The notes beneath the pieces were generated by a model, which saw only the letters and a list, made by a program, of their open reading frames with translations, was not told where the DNA came from and searched no databases. 64,000 nt of DNA from Sulfidibacter corallicola (GTDB taxonomy: Bacteria > Acidobacteriota > Holophagae > Acanthopleuribacterales > Acanthopleuribacteraceae), in the NCBI RefSeq assembly GCF_017498545.1, contig NZ_CP071793.1:6027001-6091000 (forward strand). The letters run 5' to 3'. The position numbers and the translations under genes were made by a program. This document shows, one piece after another, positions 43,601 through 51,269 of the stretch. Each line of letters opens with the position of its first letter. The first letter of the stretch is position 1.

Positions 43601-44168
43601 GATCCTCGTGGAAACGGTCGATGCAGGTGCCAACCATGTTCTCCAGCGAAAATCCCGGGTAGGCCGCCTGAAAGACGGGCAGGTGCTTGCGCAGCATCTT
43701 GTCGGTGGCGGGGTTGATGTAGGTGATGACGAGATCGCGATCGACCATCATCATGGCGGTGCCGGAGCCCGTGACCGAAGACCGCATGCGGGTGGCCTCG
43801 AGGCTGGTTTCCGAGCTCTGCTCGGCACTGGCGAGCGTCACGACCGCTCCCTGGGGTTCGCCCTCTTCGTCGAGGGTCGGTACCACGCGCATGGTCGCGC
43901 TACGCGGATTGGTGGTGCTGCCCCATTCGAGCACTTCCTCGACGGTTTCCGCATCGCGCAGTGCCTGATCCACCGGCGTACTCTTGCGTTTGGAATAGAA
44001 AGCCGTCCAAGCCTTTTTACCCACAACGGTTTCCGGTGCCTTTCCGGTCAACGTCGTGCAGGCCTGATTCCAAGCGACGACCTTGGCGGCGGCGTCGACG
44101 GCAAAGGTCGCGATGGGTAGCTCGGCGAACAAAACTGCAAAATCTACAGTCGCGGAGCCTTGGTTCAT
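40632..44168 (-). CDS. Soluble methyl-accepting chemotaxis protein with six PAS-like domains
   Basis: An 1178-residue chemoreceptor without membrane helices. Residues 1-129 form a PAS domain. Residues 130-504 are three PAS units of exactly 125 residues, nearly identical at DNA level. Two more diverged units follow (about 505-629 and 630-750). A HAMP-like segment (PISDLKEKLESVSAGDL) follows, then the MCP signalling domain with hairpin tip EIAFQTNLLALNAAVEAARAG near 940. A Gly/Ser/Pro-rich tail of about 80 residues ends SLDDSEFGKY. No CheR-tethering pentapeptide is seen. AGGAGG lies 5 bases before ATG 44168. It is followed upstream by cheW and cheA in the same direction. Soluble PAS receptors usually sense redox or a cytoplasmic ligand (inference). 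Confidence 0.93.
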   Translation of the reverse strand: MNQGSATVDFAVLFAELPIATFAVDAAAKVVAWNQACTTLTGKAPETVVGKKAWTAFYSKRKSTPVDQALRDAETVEEVLEWGSTTNPRSATMRVVPTLDEEGEPQGAVVTLASAEQSSETSLEATRMRSSVTGSGTAMMMVDRDLVITYINPATDKMLRKHLPVFQAAYPGFSLENMVGTCIDRFHEDPSHQRKILNDPSNLPYITDIRVAHLIFNLQVTAMVDDQGEYIGNTLEWYDVTEVRAREDQVSRLYSSVTGSGTAMMMVDRDLVITYINPATDKMLRKHLPVFQSAYSGFTMEGLVGSCIDRFHKNPSHQRQILNDPSNLPYTTDIQVAHLIFNLQVTAMIDDKGEYFGNTLEWYDVTEVRAKEDQVSRLYSSVTGSGTAMMMVDRDLVITYINPATDKMLRKNLPIFQSVFPGFSLENLIGTCIDRFHKDPEHQRRILANPDNLPYTADIQVKNLIFNLQVTAMMDEKGEYIGNALEWYDVTETRAREDEISRLTSAVEGSGTAVMTVDRDLIIRTINPASLRLLRKHQSHFQSAFPGFDPDNMIGTCVDKFHVKPEYQRGILNNPDNLPHSADIQVGPMIFELNVSAMFDGNGEYIGNSLEWQDVTEAREKATRVRSLESMIEGAATNLMMCDKEFRITYCNPAVTQLLTKYQSQLRQIFASFDASRLLGTCIDIFHKNPAHQRSILGDPRNLPYKSEITVAGLEFGLNATALYDDSGDLIGNAVEWVDYNDRSVYRDEVNTVIESCTNGNLRRRGSTEHLSDVFRPMMEGINNIIDAIVAPISDLKEKLESVSAGDLTAFITSDYQGDHAALKDSLNQTLESLNDILSKVRVTSEQVNTGARQVSDASQSLSQGATEQAAALEQITASMAEMASQTKQNAENATQANQLAAHSRKSAESGNSQMKEMLESMKEIDESSKNISKIIKVIDEIAFQTNLLALNAAVEAARAGVHGKGFAVVAEEVRNLAARSANAAKETTALIEESIKKVNQGTSIAGQTATGLTEIVEGITKVTDLVAEIAAASNEQAQGIAQVNKALGQLEQVTQQNTANAEQSAAASQQLSSQAVQLNELLTKFKLKKKEVPEIGGNLSPEMMQAFKQFMAQQMGVSTAAGIAPGPAASPAPVSTGYGSPVNSQNVNYGSSPAPHKGSSLDPNKIISLDDSEFGKY
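42660..43784. repeat. Three tandem 375-bp repeats inside the chemoreceptor gene
   Basis: The same sequence recurs with a period of exactly 375 bases (for example GTGACCGAGGAGTACAG at 43021 and 43396, and its diverged form at 43771). Each unit encodes one 125-residue PAS module. Near-identity of long stretches suggests recent duplication or gene conversion. Two older, diverged copies lie downstream in the protein (41910-42659). Confidence 0.9.
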
Positions 44169-44340
44169 GATGTCCTCCTCTTTTTGCTGTAACCGCTCTG
44201 CTCGAACTGCCGAACGATGCCGGCTGACCGATGCGAAAATGAGCACCGATAACGCGTGGACAAACTGCGGAGATGCGGGGGGGTCTGCCGCGGGATCGGG
44301 AATCGTTGTGGAATCACGTCCGTGATCGTGGGGAAAAGGG

Positions 44341-44856
44341 TCATTCTGGGGCGCTTCCTGCCATCTGTTTGATATCCGTCGTGTCCTTGAAAAGCAATGC
44401 CTCGGCATCGAGGAGGATCTTGACGCGATCGCCGACCTTGCCCATCCCGTGCATGAACTGGTTTCCATAACCGCCACGCACCTGGCGAGCTTCCTCGATT
44501 TGTTCGGCATCGATCTCCAGAACTTCGGACACGGTGTCCACGATCAGGCCGACCGTGGTCTCCTCGGCGTGAATCACCACGATGCAGGTCCTGGCGTCGT
44601 AGTCGCGCGGGTCCATGCGGAACCGCAGGCGCACGTCCATCACCGGTATGACCTTGCCGCGAAGGTTGATCACGCCCTTGATGTAGCCGGGCAGATCGGG
44701 CACCGGCGTGATCTTTTGAATGCCGATGATTTCGGTCACGTACCGAATGGCGAGACCGTAATCTTCGTCTCCGAGCACGAAAGTCAGATATTTGCCTTCC
44801 TGGGTATCTTCTTCCGGCTCCTGGTCGGTGAGGCTGTAGGGGTCTTTTTGATTCAT
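44341..44856 (-). CDS. cheW: Chemotaxis coupling protein CheW
   Basis: Adaptor that links chemoreceptors to CheA. The 171-residue protein has the CheW beta-barrel signatures KYLTFVLGDEDYGLAIRYV, PVPDLPGYIKGVINLRGKVIPVMDVRLRF (receptor/kinase contact) and VGLIVDTVSEVLEI. ATG 44856 has GGGAG about 8 bases upstream. A short acidic N-terminal extension of about 20 residues precedes the domain. It sits between mcp (172 bases downstream) and cheA (38 bases upstream), all leftward. Confidence 0.95.
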   Translation of the reverse strand: MNQKDPYSLTDQEPEEDTQEGKYLTFVLGDEDYGLAIRYVTEIIGIQKITPVPDLPGYIKGVINLRGKVIPVMDVRLRFRMDPRDYDARTCIVVIHAEETTVGLIVDTVSEVLEIDAEQIEEARQVRGGYGNQFMHGMGKVGDRVKILLDAEALLFKDTTDIKQMAGSAPE

Positions 44857-44894
44857 GAGGATATCTCCCGTGGTGTTGGCGTTTCCGGGTATCT

Positions 44895-47255
44895 TCAGGA
44901 GGGATGGTTGGCGAAATCGTGAGCGTCCCACCCGGATTGGGTGGCATCCGCGACCAAATCCTGGATATCGAGGATCAGGCTGATGTCGCCATTGCTGAGA
45001 ATGGCCGTGCCGGAAATGGCGCGCACGGCGCCCAGATAGCTGGACAGGCCTTTGATGACCGTCTGGTATTGGCCGCAGATCTCGTCCACGAACAAGGCAA
45101 CCTGACGGTTCCCGCTCTCGACCACGACCAGAATGCCGTCTTCCAGCCGTTGATTGTCGCTGGAGATGTCCAAGGTCTCGTGAAGCCGGATGACCGGCAG
45201 CAGCCGTTCACGGATCCTGAGCATTTCGCCGCGGTCGATGGTTCTGTGAATGTGTTTGGGTTGGCAACGAATGGACTCGCGGATCGAGAGCAGGGGAAGG
45301 GTCAGGAGTTGGGTTCCGACACGCACCAACATGCCGTCGATAATGGCGAGGGTCAGTGGAATTCTTATGGAGATCAACGTCCCTTTGCCCACGGAACTTG
45401 AAATATGGATGCGTCCCTTGATCGCCTCCACGTTTTTCTTGACCACATCCATGCCCACGCCGCGTCCGCTGATGTCGGTCAGTTGATCCGCGGTCGAGAA
45501 CCCTGGCTCGAAAATGAGGTCGTAGATGTCGTCCTGATGGGTCGGTTCGAAATGGGGCGGGACCAAACCTTTCTGGCGGGCCTTGGCGAGAATGCGGTCC
45601 GGGTCGATGCCGCGGCCGTCATCGCGAATCTCGATCAGGATCTCGCCACCTTGATGCATGGCGCTCAGCCAGACCGAGCCGGTTCGCGGCTTGCCCAGCT
45701 TTTCGCGGTCGTCGGGCAGTTCGATACCGTGATCGATGGCGTTGCGAATGATGTGCAGCAACGGGTTGGCGATATTTTCCACCACGCTCTTGTCGACTTC
45801 CGTGTCCTCGCCGGCCATGTGCAGCGTCACCTGCTTGCCCTGGCGCTGGGACACGTCGCGCACCACGCGAATCATCTTGCGGAACGTGGCTTCGATCGGT
45901 ACCATCCGCAGGCTCATGGCGTTGTCCTGCAACTCGCGGGAAATGCGGTTGAGGTGGAGCGACGCTTTTTTGAAGTTCTCGAAGACGTGGCCTTCCAGGT
46001 CGGGGTTGTGGGTGACCATGTTCTCGGCGATGATCAGCTCGCCCACCAGGTTGATGAGCGCATCCAACTTGTGCAGATCCACGCGGATATTCTGGTTGCT
46101 GGTGACTTTGCGGGCCGAATCGGCCGACTGCAGCCGGCGCCGTTCCTGCTGGACCTGAAGGGCCAGGTCCAATTGGCGTTCCTCGATCGCGCCCTGGTCC
46201 TGGAGGATTTCGCCCAAGGGCAGCGCTTGGCGCCGCAGTGCGCTTTCCAGCGTGGTACGCTCCAGGTATCCCAACTCCACCAGGATTTCGCCGAGCAACG
46301 CCGAGTCGCTCTTGTGGATGATCGCACTCACGTGGCCCTTGGTCTGGTATTCGTTCAACTGGGTGACCCATTGGTCGCGATCGGGCACTTTGCCGGATCC
46401 GTCGGGCAACTCGCCAAGGGCCAACTTGAGCACGTCCAAGGTCTTGAGCATGAGGGAGATGCCTTTCTTGTCCGGCTTCAGACCTCCGCTCTTGTAATCT
46501 TCCAAGACCGACTCGAAACAGTGTCCGATGGCCTCGAGATCGGCGTAGGCGAACAGGCCGCAGTTGCCCTTGAAGGTGTGCATCGCCCGAAAGGCCGCGC
46601 CGATCGCCTCGGTGTCCTTGAAATCGCGTTCCAGGGCCAACAGCTCGGATTCCGCGGCCTCCAGGTGTTCCTCCGCTTCGGAGAGAAACGTCTTCAGCAT
46701 CTCGGCCGTGATCGTGATGCGGAACTCGTCCGGCAAATCATCCTGGCCGATCTCGTGTACCTCCGGCTCGCTGATCGGTGTCGGGGGCTGCGGCGCCACG
46801 GGCTGCGGCGGCAGGGGCTCCGGTTCCGCGGGTTGCGGCGTGGCCTCGCCGGGAACCTCGAGACTCTTGAACGCGCTTCTCAGCTCCGAGATGGCGCTGT
46901 TCAAATTCGTGACCCGTTTGCCCTGGACCAATTGCTCGAGCAGGTTTTGCAGCAGATGCACCCCTTGCATTCCCAGCTCGATGGCGTCGTGGGGAGAGCC
47001 GTCTCGGTTGGAGATGTTGTCGAAGAAGCCCGCCATGGTCGAGGCGATTTCGAAGACCGGGCCGATATCGAGAAATTCGGCGCTTCCCATGATCGAAATC
47101 AAATCGCGGTGGATCGTGTTCAGGGTCTCGGGAGTCAGTTGATCCGTTTCGGCAGAAAGTGTGAGTGCCTGCCTTATTTCTTCCAGGACCAATTGGCTGT
47201 CCTCGGCGAATTCGATGAGGATGTCCATGTCTTCGGAGGGGTCTTGTTGAATCAT
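44895..47255 (-). CDS. cheA: Chemotaxis histidine kinase CheA with two Hpt domains and an inserted repeat module
   Basis: A 786-residue kinase of the mcp-cheW-cheA set. Residues 6-100 look like an Hpt domain in which the phosphorylated His is replaced (TIHRDLISIMGSAEF in place of xxHTLKGSA). A Pro-rich linker (140-165) follows. The second Hpt has His226 in AMHTFKGNCGLF and should be active. Then come two short repeats, LGEILVELGYLERTTLESAL and LGEILQDQGAIEERQLDLAL, resembling the MshEN/GspE N-terminal motif, and next the dimerisation region. The ATPase has N box HIIRNAIDHGIE, G1 DDGRGIDP and G2 GRGVGMDVV. The CheW-like domain is C-terminal. ATG 47255 is preferred; GTG 47279 is possible. No cheY, cheB or cheR is in the window. 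Confidence 0.93.
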   Translation of the reverse strand: MIQQDPSEDMDILIEFAEDSQLVLEEIRQALTLSAETDQLTPETLNTIHRDLISIMGSAEFLDIGPVFEIASTMAGFFDNISNRDGSPHDAIELGMQGVHLLQNLLEQLVQGKRVTNLNSAISELRSAFKSLEVPGEATPQPAEPEPLPPQPVAPQPPTPISEPEVHEIGQDDLPDEFRITITAEMLKTFLSEAEEHLEAAESELLALERDFKDTEAIGAAFRAMHTFKGNCGLFAYADLEAIGHCFESVLEDYKSGGLKPDKKGISLMLKTLDVLKLALGELPDGSGKVPDRDQWVTQLNEYQTKGHVSAIIHKSDSALLGEILVELGYLERTTLESALRRQALPLGEILQDQGAIEERQLDLALQVQQERRRLQSADSARKVTSNQNIRVDLHKLDALINLVGELIIAENMVTHNPDLEGHVFENFKKASLHLNRISRELQDNAMSLRMVPIEATFRKMIRVVRDVSQRQGKQVTLHMAGEDTEVDKSVVENIANPLLHIIRNAIDHGIELPDDREKLGKPRTGSVWLSAMHQGGEILIEIRDDGRGIDPDRILAKARQKGLVPPHFEPTHQDDIYDLIFEPGFSTADQLTDISGRGVGMDVVKKNVEAIKGRIHISSSVGKGTLISIRIPLTLAIIDGMLVRVGTQLLTLPLLSIRESIRCQPKHIHRTIDRGEMLRIRERLLPVIRLHETLDISSDNQRLEDGILVVVESGNRQVALFVDEICGQYQTVIKGLSSYLGAVRAISGTAILSNGDISLILDIQDLVADATQSGWDAHDFANHPS

Positions 47256-47774
47256 GAAGTGGGGGTCCTGACGTGTCACGCAGACGTGCAGAATGGAGCC
47301 GAGTTTTTCGGCTACGAGGCTGGCAGACGATACCCGTTCCTGGAATTGTCATGCTGAATTTAGGAATCTCCCCCTCCCCATCGGCGATTGTTTTCATATC
47401 TTGAAAAATGAGAGTTTGACGCAAAGTGAGGTTCGATTATCCGTGTTCCCTGACGCGAACCGCTCAGTTTCGAGGGAAAAAAGCCTCGTTCGGTCCATGG
47501 CCTGCGTGGACATGTGAACCGACAGTTGTTTCGAAGCTGGGGTTTCGCCGTGGTGAAACGGGTCCTACGCGCGGTGCGAAGAAGCGCCTCGTCCGTGATG
47601 GGATACAATAGGGAAAGCACATCCTATTGGAATGAACCGGGGCGAGCTGCGGTGCCGGGCCCTATGCCTCGCTCATCGTTTTCGGTTGTCCCGTTTCCTT
47701 CGGGACTAAAGCCGGTTGCGGCCGTTGCCGAATCGGTTTTTCAGTTCGATCCGACCCTGGGAGGTATCGACCCT
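47256..47774. promoter_or_regulatory. Divergent region upstream of cheA and the ABC1 kinase gene
   Basis: About 520 bases without a convincing gene. It contains CAATAGG (47606-47612) and CCTATTG (47623-47629) as a 7-bp inverted repeat. The motif CCTATTGGAATGAA (47623-47636) also occurs, in the same orientation relative to transcription, upstream of the PilZ/pseudo-receiver gene (50533-50546, minus strand). Confidence 0.4.
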
Positions 47775-49301
47775 ATGGCTTCCACCCGCTTGAACCGCAC
47801 CCTGGACCACGCTCTGCTAGCTCGTGACCTGCGGCGCTGCAAGGCTGCCGACCAGGCGGTCCAAGACACGGCACGTCGTCATTTGGTTCGGCGGATGGGG
47901 AAAATGAAAGGGTTGCCGCAAAAGATCGGGCAGGCTCTCGCACTGAACGCCCTGGAAGAGCCCAGTGATTTCCGCTCCCTGACCGAAGGTGGGACGGCTC
48001 TTCCCTTGGCCGATCTGCTGCCCGTCCTGGAAGCCCGCTGGGATTGTCGCTGGCAGGATCGGCTGGCCGAGATCGATCCCGAGGGCAATGCCGCCTCCTT
48101 GGGGCAGGTCCATCGGGCACGTCTCCTGGATGGCCGAACCGTGGCGATCAAGGTGGCCTATCCCGGGATTCGCGAGGCCGTGAGGGCCGATCTGGCCAAT
48201 TTGGGCCTGCTCACGAAGGTCTCGAGCCTGATGTTGGGCGGCGTGGATTTCGACAAACTGCGACGCGCGCTGATCCGCGATCTCGAAGAGGAGCTGGACT
48301 ACGCCCACGAGGCCGATCAGCAACGCGAGTTTGCCGCGCGGCTCTATCCCGAATCCGGCGTGGTCATTCCCAAGGTGGTCGACCATCTGTCCAACGATCG
48401 GGTGTTGGTCACCGAATGGGAGCAAGGTGCCACCATCGACGAGGCTGCCGGCTGGCCGGAAGCGGTTCGTTTTCAAATCGGAAAGAGCCTGGTCGACCAC
48501 TTTCTCACCTTCCTGTTCGAGCACGGCCGCGTTCACGGCGATCCCCATCCCGGCAATTACCGGTTTCGGCGCGATCCGACGCGGGTGATTCTGTACGATT
48601 TCGGCTCGGTCGCCCATGTAGAGGAACGCAGGCGGCTGGCATTGCTGGGATTGATTCGTGCGACCATTCATCGTCGGGGCGACCCCCTTCCCTGGATGGT
48701 GGCTACCGGATTCAACGAGGACTTGTTGGAGCCCATGCGCGATCGATTGCCGGCGGTCTGTTCGGTATTGTTCGAGCCCTTTTTGTCTCCCGCCAAATTC
48801 GATCACCGCCATTGGAATCGCAACCAGCGTTTGGCCGACATCCTCGGTGAGGATCGATGGAATTTTCGACTGGCGGGTCCGCCCGAGTTGTTGTTCCTGG
48901 TGCGGGGCCTCCAGGGGTTGCTCTACTACCTGTCGCGCCTGAACACGGCGGTGTCGTGGCAGATCCTGTTGCGCCCGATCCTGGCCCTGCTCGGCTCCAA
49001 GCTGGATACCTACCAACTGCCGTTGCGCCGACCCGGAGCGGGTTACGAGTCCATGGCGCGCGAACTGCGCGTGGCACTCTTTCGCCAGGGTCAGCAGGTC
49101 GTGATGCTCAAATTTCCCGCCGGAGCCGTCGAGCGATTGGAGGTACTGATGGGTGAGGAACTCGCCACGCGTCTCATGGCCGAAGGCTGGAACTTGAATG
49201 AAATCAAGACTCGGGCGCGGGCGTCGGGCCTCATGCCTGGCGATTTGCTGCACCACTTCGATCGCGAGAGTGATCGCGAAGTGAAGGTGTGGCTGGTCTG
49301 A
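47775..49301 (+). CDS. ABC1/UbiB/AarF family atypical kinase
   Basis: A 508-residue member of the UbiB (ABC1, ADCK) kinase-like family, linked in other organisms to quinone synthesis or lipid homeostasis. The family-specific KxGQ motif is KIGQ (50-53), the Ala-rich loop is AASLGQVHRA (106-115), the ATP Lys is in VAIKVAYP (Lys126), the catalytic loop is HGDPHPGN (about 254-261) and the DFG-like motif is YDFGSV (about 275). No C-terminal membrane helices are obvious. ATG 47775 has GGGAGG about 10 bases upstream. The frame is open to 47514 but unconserved. No ubi or men gene is adjacent. Confidence 0.88.
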   Translation: MASTRLNRTLDHALLARDLRRCKAADQAVQDTARRHLVRRMGKMKGLPQKIGQALALNALEEPSDFRSLTEGGTALPLADLLPVLEARWDCRWQDRLAEIDPEGNAASLGQVHRARLLDGRTVAIKVAYPGIREAVRADLANLGLLTKVSSLMLGGVDFDKLRRALIRDLEEELDYAHEADQQREFAARLYPESGVVIPKVVDHLSNDRVLVTEWEQGATIDEAAGWPEAVRFQIGKSLVDHFLTFLFEHGRVHGDPHPGNYRFRRDPTRVILYDFGSVAHVEERRRLALLGLIRATIHRRGDPLPWMVATGFNEDLLEPMRDRLPAVCSVLFEPFLSPAKFDHRHWNRNQRLADILGEDRWNFRLAGPPELLFLVRGLQGLLYYLSRLNTAVSWQILLRPILALLGSKLDTYQLPLRRPGAGYESMARELRVALFRQGQQVVMLKFPAGAVERLEVLMGEELATRLMAEGWNLNEIKTRARASGLMPGDLLHHFDRESDREVKVWLV

Positions 49302-49328
49302 AGTCCGTGCCCATGCCGGGCGATCGGG

Positions 49329-50483
49329 TCAGTTCGGCGCCTTCTTTTCGTAGTAATGCTGGATTTTTTTGAACAGCATCAGCATTTTCAATTGCTTCAG
49401 ATCGACGATCATATCTTCGGGAGGACCCAGGTCGCGCAGCCGCTCGCCCACTTCTTCGCCCAAATCCCGGCCGTAGAACATCAACACGCATCCCGACGGC
49501 GTCAGGGAACTCAGCTTCTTGAGTTGGCTCAGGTATTCCAGGCTTTTCGAGGCTACTTCCAGCAGGAGAAGGTTCGGCTTCAATTCCAGGTGGTTGCGCA
49601 GGTCGGTTACGGACGAGGAGCACTGGAGCACGTGGAACTTGCGGTTGAGTGCCGAATTCAGTGCCTCGAAGTAATCCGAGTTGTCGCCGCTGACAAGTGC
49701 AGTGGGCTTGCCCGTCGGTTTCTCGATGTTCAACGCCTTGGTCTCCGGCTGGCTCGAATCCGGACGGTTGAGTGCCATGACCTTGCGTTGCGATTCGGCG
49801 AGGTTGCGGTACTCCACGCGACGCTGTTTGACGATGAATTTGTACAGTAGCTCACGAGCGTTCTTGGGAATTTCCTGAAACTTCAAACCCATCTTGGTAT
49901 TGGCGATATAGCGGATTTCCGCCGACGTCGAGAGGCGCAATTCCTCACTGAGCCGAATGTCCACCAAAATGACCAGGCCCTTCTTGAGATTTGCGTTGGT
50001 CATCGTCCATCGCGGGTCCAGGCGCACGCCGGCACCGGTCATGGAAATATCCATCAAGGTGCCCTTGAGGATGTCGTAGGAATTGGTGGTGAAGGTGACC
50101 GTCGGTTTGGCGGGGAAGTTGGAAACGCGGTAGGCGGCGCGGTGCTCGTCCTGAACCATGGTCTCCGGAACCTGGAACTTGAGGGTTTGCATGCCGCGGG
50201 TCATGCCCAAGCCCACCAGCGAGGTGGCCCCCTTGTACAGCGTGAGCTCGTAGGGGAAATACACTTCCAAGTCCTTTCCGCGCAATTGGTAGAGGACTTC
50301 GTCGCGGGTGAGCGTGTTCTTGAGCTGGAAAATGCGTTTGTCGTAATCCAGCACGTCCGAAACGAACTTGAAGGTGCTGGTGGTGATGAAGGCCGTTTCT
50401 CGATCGACCACGACCATCTTGAGCAGCGTCTCTATTTCCGCTGGGTTGAGCGTTTTTTGTTTTCCGAAAAGTCCGCGTAACAT
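49329..50483 (-). CDS. PilZ-domain protein with C-terminal pseudo-receiver domain
   Basis: A 384-residue protein. Residues 20-110 form a YcgR-N-like beta domain. Residues 112-235 form a PilZ domain with Arg115/Arg119 (RAAYR) and DISMTG (145-150), so c-di-GMP binding is likely. Residues 265-384 fold like a receiver (KPTALVSGDNSDYFEAL, PNLLLLEVASKSLEYL), but the phospho-acceptor position is Glu and the acidic pair is poor, so it is a pseudo-receiver. ATG 50483 has AGGA 8 bases upstream. It is convergent with the ABC1 kinase gene. Together with the PilZ/HEAT-receiver operon it suggests c-di-GMP control of motility or surface behaviour. Confidence 0.85.
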   Translation of the reverse strand: MLRGLFGKQKTLNPAEIETLLKMVVVDRETAFITTSTFKFVSDVLDYDKRIFQLKNTLTRDEVLYQLRGKDLEVYFPYELTLYKGATSLVGLGMTRGMQTLKFQVPETMVQDEHRAAYRVSNFPAKPTVTFTTNSYDILKGTLMDISMTGAGVRLDPRWTMTNANLKKGLVILVDIRLSEELRLSTSAEIRYIANTKMGLKFQEIPKNARELLYKFIVKQRRVEYRNLAESQRKVMALNRPDSSQPETKALNIEKPTGKPTALVSGDNSDYFEALNSALNRKFHVLQCSSSVTDLRNHLELKPNLLLLEVASKSLEYLSQLKKLSSLTPSGCVLMFYGRDLGEEVGERLRDLGPPEDMIVDLKQLKMLMLFKKIQHYYEKKAPN

Positions 50484-50776
50484 GAGGGCATCCTGGTGGG
50501 ATCGAGTCACGAGCTGCTGAGCAGGATGTCATTTCATTCCAATAGGGAAACCCAGTCAGTATTCATCTGGCGTATCGGAATTATGGGAAAAAGGTTGAGC
50601 TTTCCGCGGTAGCCGACGCTGGGGTGGGGGGGTGATTTCGCGTCGGGCAACCCCGCTGGGTCGCGATTTCGCGCGGACTTGTCGCCACCGGCCTTTTCTT
50701 CCGTTCGATGTAGGCTGCCTTGTCTCTTGACGCGGCACCCCCGAGTGCTATCTTTGGCGACGAGGAGGGTTCATCT

Positions 50777-51232
50777 ATGCGTGTGTTGTTGCAGCGGGTT
50801 TCGCGAGGTTCCGTCACCGTGGATCGCGCGACGATCGGCGAAATCGAAGCCGGCTACGTGCTTTTGACGGGCATCACCGAGGGCGATTCGGAAGCGCTGG
50901 TGGTCAAGATGGCCGCCAAGGTGGCCTCGTTGCGCCTGTTCCCCAACGAGGAGGGAAAATTCGACCGATCGCTGCGCGACGTGGGCGGCGGTGCTCTGGT
51001 CATTTCGCAATTCACGCTCTACGGGGAAATGCGGAAAGGGCGACGCCCCTCGTTTTCACGTGCCGCGGCACCGGCGTTGGCGGAACCCTTGGTGGCCCGT
51101 TTCGCCCAAGCCCTGCGCGAGGCGGGCGTCGAGCGGGTGGAGACCGGCGAGTTCGGCGCCTCGATGCAGGTCGACCTGTGCAACGACGGACCCGTGACCC
51201 TGATGCTGGACAGCGCCGAGCTGTTCGGCTGA
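50777..51232 (+). CDS. dtd: D-aminoacyl-tRNA deacylase Dtd
   Basis: Hydrolyses D-aminoacyl-tRNA to protect translation. The 151-residue product starts MRVLLQRVSRGSVTVD and has the two active-site motifs SQFTLYG (from residue 77) and NDGPVTLMLDS near the C-terminus, equivalent to the cross-subunit Gly-cisPro loop. GAGGAGG lies about 8 bases before ATG 50777. Full length. It is convergent with the glycosyltransferase-like gene 38 bases downstream and is a single-gene unit. Confidence 0.96.
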   Translation: MRVLLQRVSRGSVTVDRATIGEIEAGYVLLTGITEGDSEALVVKMAAKVASLRLFPNEEGKFDRSLRDVGGGALVISQFTLYGEMRKGRRPSFSRAAAPALAEPLVARFAQALREAGVERVETGEFGASMQVDLCNDGPVTLMLDSAELFG

Positions 51233-51269
51233 GTACCGCCTTGGGCGGAGCCCGCGTCATCGATCGCCG

